Of a DNA stretch of 17,674 nucleotides, positions 14,828 through 17,674 are shown piece after piece. The position numbers were made by a program, and so were the translations under genes. A model generated the notes under the pieces. That model had not been told where the DNA came from, did not search any database, and was given only the letters and a program-made list of their open reading frames with translations. Numbering within the stretch: the first letter of the stretch is position 1; the number at the start of each line of letters is the position of its first letter. Location of the stretch: the NCBI GenBank assembly GCA_031554215.1, contig JAVBKF010000230.1, forward strand, positions 1 through 17,674, given 5' to 3'. This DNA comes from JAVBKE01 sp031554215. Lineage in GTDB: Bacteria > Bacillota > Bacilli > JARBTR01.

Positions 14828-17149
14828 CTACAAAGACGCTTTAAAATAGTGCAGAAAATCACGTTTAGATGCAAAAAGCAACTTACTCTCAAGCGCTACT
14901 TGTGCTGTTTTTTGATTGTATAATGCTGATTCTGTTAAGTCTTTTTTGACGGATGTTTGATTCACTATTACTGTTCCGCTGTCTATTGTAACAAAACTCA
15001 ACTCAAAAAACACCTCTAAAATAAAATTAACTGTCCCTTTCACCCATTTATTCCGCTGGCATAGTTGATCAGCATATTTGAGATTAAAAGGGCCATTTTG
15101 CACGAGAAACCCATATACCGACTTAAACTGCTCTCGGGTTGGTACATTGGCAAAATAGGCTGGGTCTGATTGCTTCATAAACAAATACAATCGTGAGTAA
15201 ATCGGCTTACGAATAAACGCTTCGAGCACCGTAATATCCTGCGGGAAATCAATCAGACAAAGATTACCAGATGCTGGCATGGTGCTTTCGGCATCATCTA
15301 CCGATGTCGCATGGATCGCCTCTGTGGCAATCACTTCTGGCAACAACTTCAAAGTTTCCTGCTGAAAATAGACCAATTTTCGTGGTGCTGGAATCATCGC
15401 AAAGTTTGCTGCTGTCAGCGGACTACTCCTTAAGTCGAATACTTGTACATCATCACAGGCTATATCGTGTAACATCATCTGTGGTTTCGTGATATTATTC
15501 CATGTATTTAGGGATAGTGTTCCCAATAAAGCAATTGTATCATTCGCTGCTATTTGTTCGGCAACATGTCCTTGCCCGAAGCCAATCACATCAAGACTTC
15601 CTGTCGCGTCAGTGACTTGTCCTTTGAAATGGTTTGCATCACTACCAATCCGCCTAGCCGAAGCAATTGCCGCTTGCTCAATCATCAGAATTGGTTTCGG
15701 ATTCCCGCTCCCAAACGGTGCCATTTGTTCGAGCTGGCGTAAGGCATCAACTGTTGCTTCCTCGACTTTAATGACGGCATCAACCGTCGTTCGTTTCGCA
15801 AAGACTAGCGATGATAGTTCTGACGCAATCGCTTCATTGAGCTGAACCCGAAATTCATCCACATGAGATGCTGGCATCGTGAGACCTGCTGCCATAGGGT
15901 GACCACCAAACCGGCTCAGAAGCGCCGCTTGCTCAGTAAGTCGCTCATAAAGATGATACCCTTCAATGCTTCGTCCAGATCCCTTCGCTTCCCCGGTTGC
16001 TTCATCAATCCCCAAAACCAATGCAGGGTGACCATATAAATCGACAAGTCTTGAAGCAACAATACCAACAACGCCTGGATTCCACCCTACTCTAGCGACC
16101 ACAATAATCGGGAACTGTTTGAGCAACACTTGATGCTCCACGAGTTCAATCGCTTCTTCAGTCATTTGCTTGACAAGTTTTTGACGGTCGCTGTTATATT
16201 GATCCAGTTTCGTCGCAATTGGCAACGCTTGTTCCACAGAGCTGGCTAACAATAGTTCAACGGCAACATCCGCACTTGCCAACCGCCCTGCTGCATTAAT
16301 CCGCGGCGCGAGTGTGAAACCAATTGTTTCCTCGTTCATCGTTTCAGGTGCAATCCCTGCCACTTGCGCCAGCGCACGAACCCCTGGTAACTTGCTCGTT
16401 TTAAGGGCCTTAATCCCTTGCGTAACAATCAAACGATTTTCATCATGTAATTCAACAAGATCAGCGACCGTACCGATTGCCGCAATCGAAACCAGTTCTT
16501 CTGTCACACCACCAAGCAGTCCATGCGCCAGCTTCAAAGCAACACCTGCCCCGGCAAGTTCTGGATAAGGATAGTGGTCTCCAGCTTTCTTCGGGTGAAT
16601 AATGGCGTATGCTGCAGGAAGCTGTTCGCCAATTTGGTGATGATCCGTAATAATCCAATCAATCCCGAGCTCATTGCCATGCGCTACTTGTTCAATCGCT
16701 GCAATGCCAGTATCCACGGTGATGATCAGCGTTGCTCCCTCTTTGTGTAATTTGTCAACGGCTGCGTTATTTGGTCCGTACCCTTCTGTAAAACGGTTGG
16801 GGATGTAGTAGCTGACATCTTCTGCGCCAATCTCAGTTAAAGCACGCATTAAAATCGTTGTCGCCGTCACACCATCTGCGTCATAGTCACCGAAAATCAC
16901 AATCTTCTCTCCTGTGGCAATCGCCTCTTCAATACGCTCCACGGACTTTTCCATATCTTGAAACAGAAAGGGATCATGAAAGGGCATTGTCCCTGCACTT
17001 AGAAATTGTTTTGCTTTATCTACATGATCAAATCCACGATTCACTAGGAGTCTAGCAACCATCTGCGGAACCCCAAGTTCCGTCGCAATCGCTGTCGCTA
17101 CTGCTGAATCACTCGCTTTAATTTGCCATTTTGTTTTTGATTTTAACAT
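14828..17149 (-). CDS. recJ: Single-stranded-DNA exonuclease RecJ
   Basis: RecJ is a 5'-3' exonuclease on single-stranded DNA, acting in recombination and base-excision or mismatch repair. The 773-residue length fits the Bacillales form, which carries an extra C-terminal region. DHH-phosphoesterase motifs are intact: IFGDYDADGVTATTIL at residues 85-100, ITVDTG at 143-148, and DHH at 169-171. RINAAGRL follows, then the DHHA1 motifs GSGRSI and RFGGHPMAAGL, and an OB-type domain. The last ~200 residues are the less conserved firmicute extension. The start is ATG at 17149 with AGGAGTG 7 nt upstream. In Bacillus it follows secDF, but the bases upstream here show a terminator and no secDF end, so the upstream gene differs or is farther away. 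Confidence 0.96.
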   Translation of the reverse strand: MLKSKTKWQIKASDSAVATAIATELGVPQMVARLLVNRGFDHVDKAKQFLSAGTMPFHDPFLFQDMEKSVERIEEAIATGEKIVIFGDYDADGVTATTILMRALTEIGAEDVSYYIPNRFTEGYGPNNAAVDKLHKEGATLIITVDTGIAAIEQVAHGNELGIDWIITDHHQIGEQLPAAYAIIHPKKAGDHYPYPELAGAGVALKLAHGLLGGVTEELVSIAAIGTVADLVELHDENRLIVTQGIKALKTSKLPGVRALAQVAGIAPETMNEETIGFTLAPRINAAGRLASADVAVELLLASSVEQALPIATKLDQYNSDRQKLVKQMTEEAIELVEHQVLLKQFPIIVVARVGWNPGVVGIVASRLVDLYGHPALVLGIDEATGEAKGSGRSIEGYHLYERLTEQAALLSRFGGHPMAAGLTMPASHVDEFRVQLNEAIASELSSLVFAKRTTVDAVIKVEEATVDALRQLEQMAPFGSGNPKPILMIEQAAIASARRIGSDANHFKGQVTDATGSLDVIGFGQGHVAEQIAANDTIALLGTLSLNTWNNITKPQMMLHDIACDDVQVFDLRSSPLTAANFAMIPAPRKLVYFQQETLKLLPEVIATEAIHATSVDDAESTMPASGNLCLIDFPQDITVLEAFIRKPIYSRLYLFMKQSDPAYFANVPTREQFKSVYGFLVQNGPFNLKYADQLCQRNKWVKGTVNFILEVFFELSFVTIDSGTVIVNQTSVKKDLTESALYNQKTAQVALESKLLFASKRDFLHYFKASL

Positions 17150-17434
17150 TTCATTTCACTCCTACGACACTCACCAGTTTATCTTGCTACTCATGCACAC
17201 TACGTTCAGTCATCGGTTATCTGGTGACTTTTCAAACAATAGCTCTATTATACAGGAGTTCTGGTAGCCGTGATATGAAAACATTGCTTCGTATTTACGT
17301 AAGAGGCGTAAATCATTGCTGTAATTGGCTTCATAGGCCAAGCACACTTTCAATGATCTCAAGCTGAGGAGCATGCAGTTTATCGCCTTATTGGCATTAA
17401 AGAACACAAGTATGAATGATTAGCTAATAAGAAT
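17150..17434. other. recJ upstream region, no supported gene
   Basis: About 285 bases between recJ and the terminator. It holds the TATAAT element and a 7-bp inverted repeat ATTTACG (17293-17299) / CGTAAAT (17307-17313), centred about 50 nt upstream of that -10. A 65-codon minus-strand frame here starts at GTG without a ribosome-binding site, and I do not accept it. Confidence 0.4.
17247..17252 (-). promoter_or_regulatory. Candidate -10 element for recJ
   Basis: A perfect TATAAT (minus strand, 17252-17247) about 100 nt before the recJ start. The matching -35 (TATCAC at 17 nt) is poor. It is the only good -10 in the gap between recJ and the terminator at 17435. Confidence 0.4.
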
Positions 17435-17467
17435 AGAAAAAATCCAGACCTACGTTATGGCTGGATT
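17435..17467 (-). terminator. Terminator of an unseen upstream unit
   Basis: On the minus strand AATCCAG (17467-17461) pairs with CTGGATT (17447-17441), with an inner CC/GG pair, followed by TTTTTC. It marks the end of a minus-strand transcript entering from beyond the right edge. Confidence 0.75.
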
Positions 17468-17674
17468 CTTGGCGTTAAATTGTCATTTACGCAGTTCCCT
17501 TGGGGGTTTACAAGTTAGTTTGAACTGTAAATTTCTTCAGTTTTAATTTCAGACAATCGTTTGATTTGTTCTGATCTCTTTTATATTTAGTTGTTACTTC
17601 ATAATTCTACAGACATAAAACGCTATCCTTCATTCAAGTAATTCCAATGGTGAGGGACATGGGTGATTTCTCCC
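17468..17674. other. Right-edge stretch, nothing assignable
   Basis: About 207 bases, A/T-rich. Entering from the right edge, one minus-strand frame reads GEITHVPHHWNYLNEG then stops at about 17624; it could be the last 16 codons of a gene, but I recognise no family. No other coding signal was seen. Confidence 0.3.

Noticed and set aside
17210..17407. 65-codon minus-strand frame upstream of recJ
   Set aside because: GTG start without a ribosome-binding site, no family resemblance, and it covers the candidate recJ -10 element.
1..17674. CRISPR array, tRNA/rRNA genes or phage genes
   Set aside because: I looked for regularly spaced direct repeats, tRNA-like cloverleaf segments and phage structural proteins, and saw none.

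Overview
The window looks like chromosomal DNA of a low-to-moderate GC Bacillota, most likely order Bacillales. On the minus strand it carries the housekeeping block recJ - apt - relA - dtd - small gene - hisS - aspS - 6S RNA - tcdA, an order known from Bacillus and Listeria. Genus cannot be fixed from sequence alone; a Listeriaceae- or Planococcaceae-like origin would fit.

Right half (about 7.1-17.2 kb, all minus strand): recJ (single-strand DNA exonuclease), apt (adenine salvage), relA ((p)ppGpp synthetase/hydrolase) and dtd (D-aminoacyl-tRNA deacylase) lie head to tail. Two tandem terminator-like hairpins separate apt from relA. A 56-residue HTH-like protein follows dtd. Next is a clear promoter and T-box leader controlling hisS-aspS, which are 12 nt apart. 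Its specifier loop contains GACAC, in which an Asp codon (GAC) and a His codon (CAC) overlap; these match the two synthetases downstream. Between aspS and tcdA lies a ~185-nt structured RNA that I assign to 6S RNA, with its own sigma-A-type promoter and a closing stem running into a U tract.

Left half (1-6.2 kb) is accessory in character: a DUF1836 gene (minus), a TrhA/hemolysin III-type membrane protein (plus) with a strong terminator, an unrecognised 432-residue protein (long acidic tail plus five-helix membrane domain), a decayed ~1.4-kb IS3-family element whose transposase is broken by stops and frameshifts, and a lipoprotein built from two copies of a ~150-residue domain. The 300 bases between the lipoprotein and tcdA hold hairpins but no convincing gene.

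The minus-strand block links translation (HisRS, AspRS, Dtd, t6A cyclisation by TcdA), the stringent response (Rel), purine salvage (Apt) and transcription control (6S RNA). I see no wholly new defence or metabolic system. The items most worth a second look are the overlapping-specifier T-box, the 6S RNA, the unrecognised membrane protein, the small HTH-like protein and the two-domain lipoprotein.
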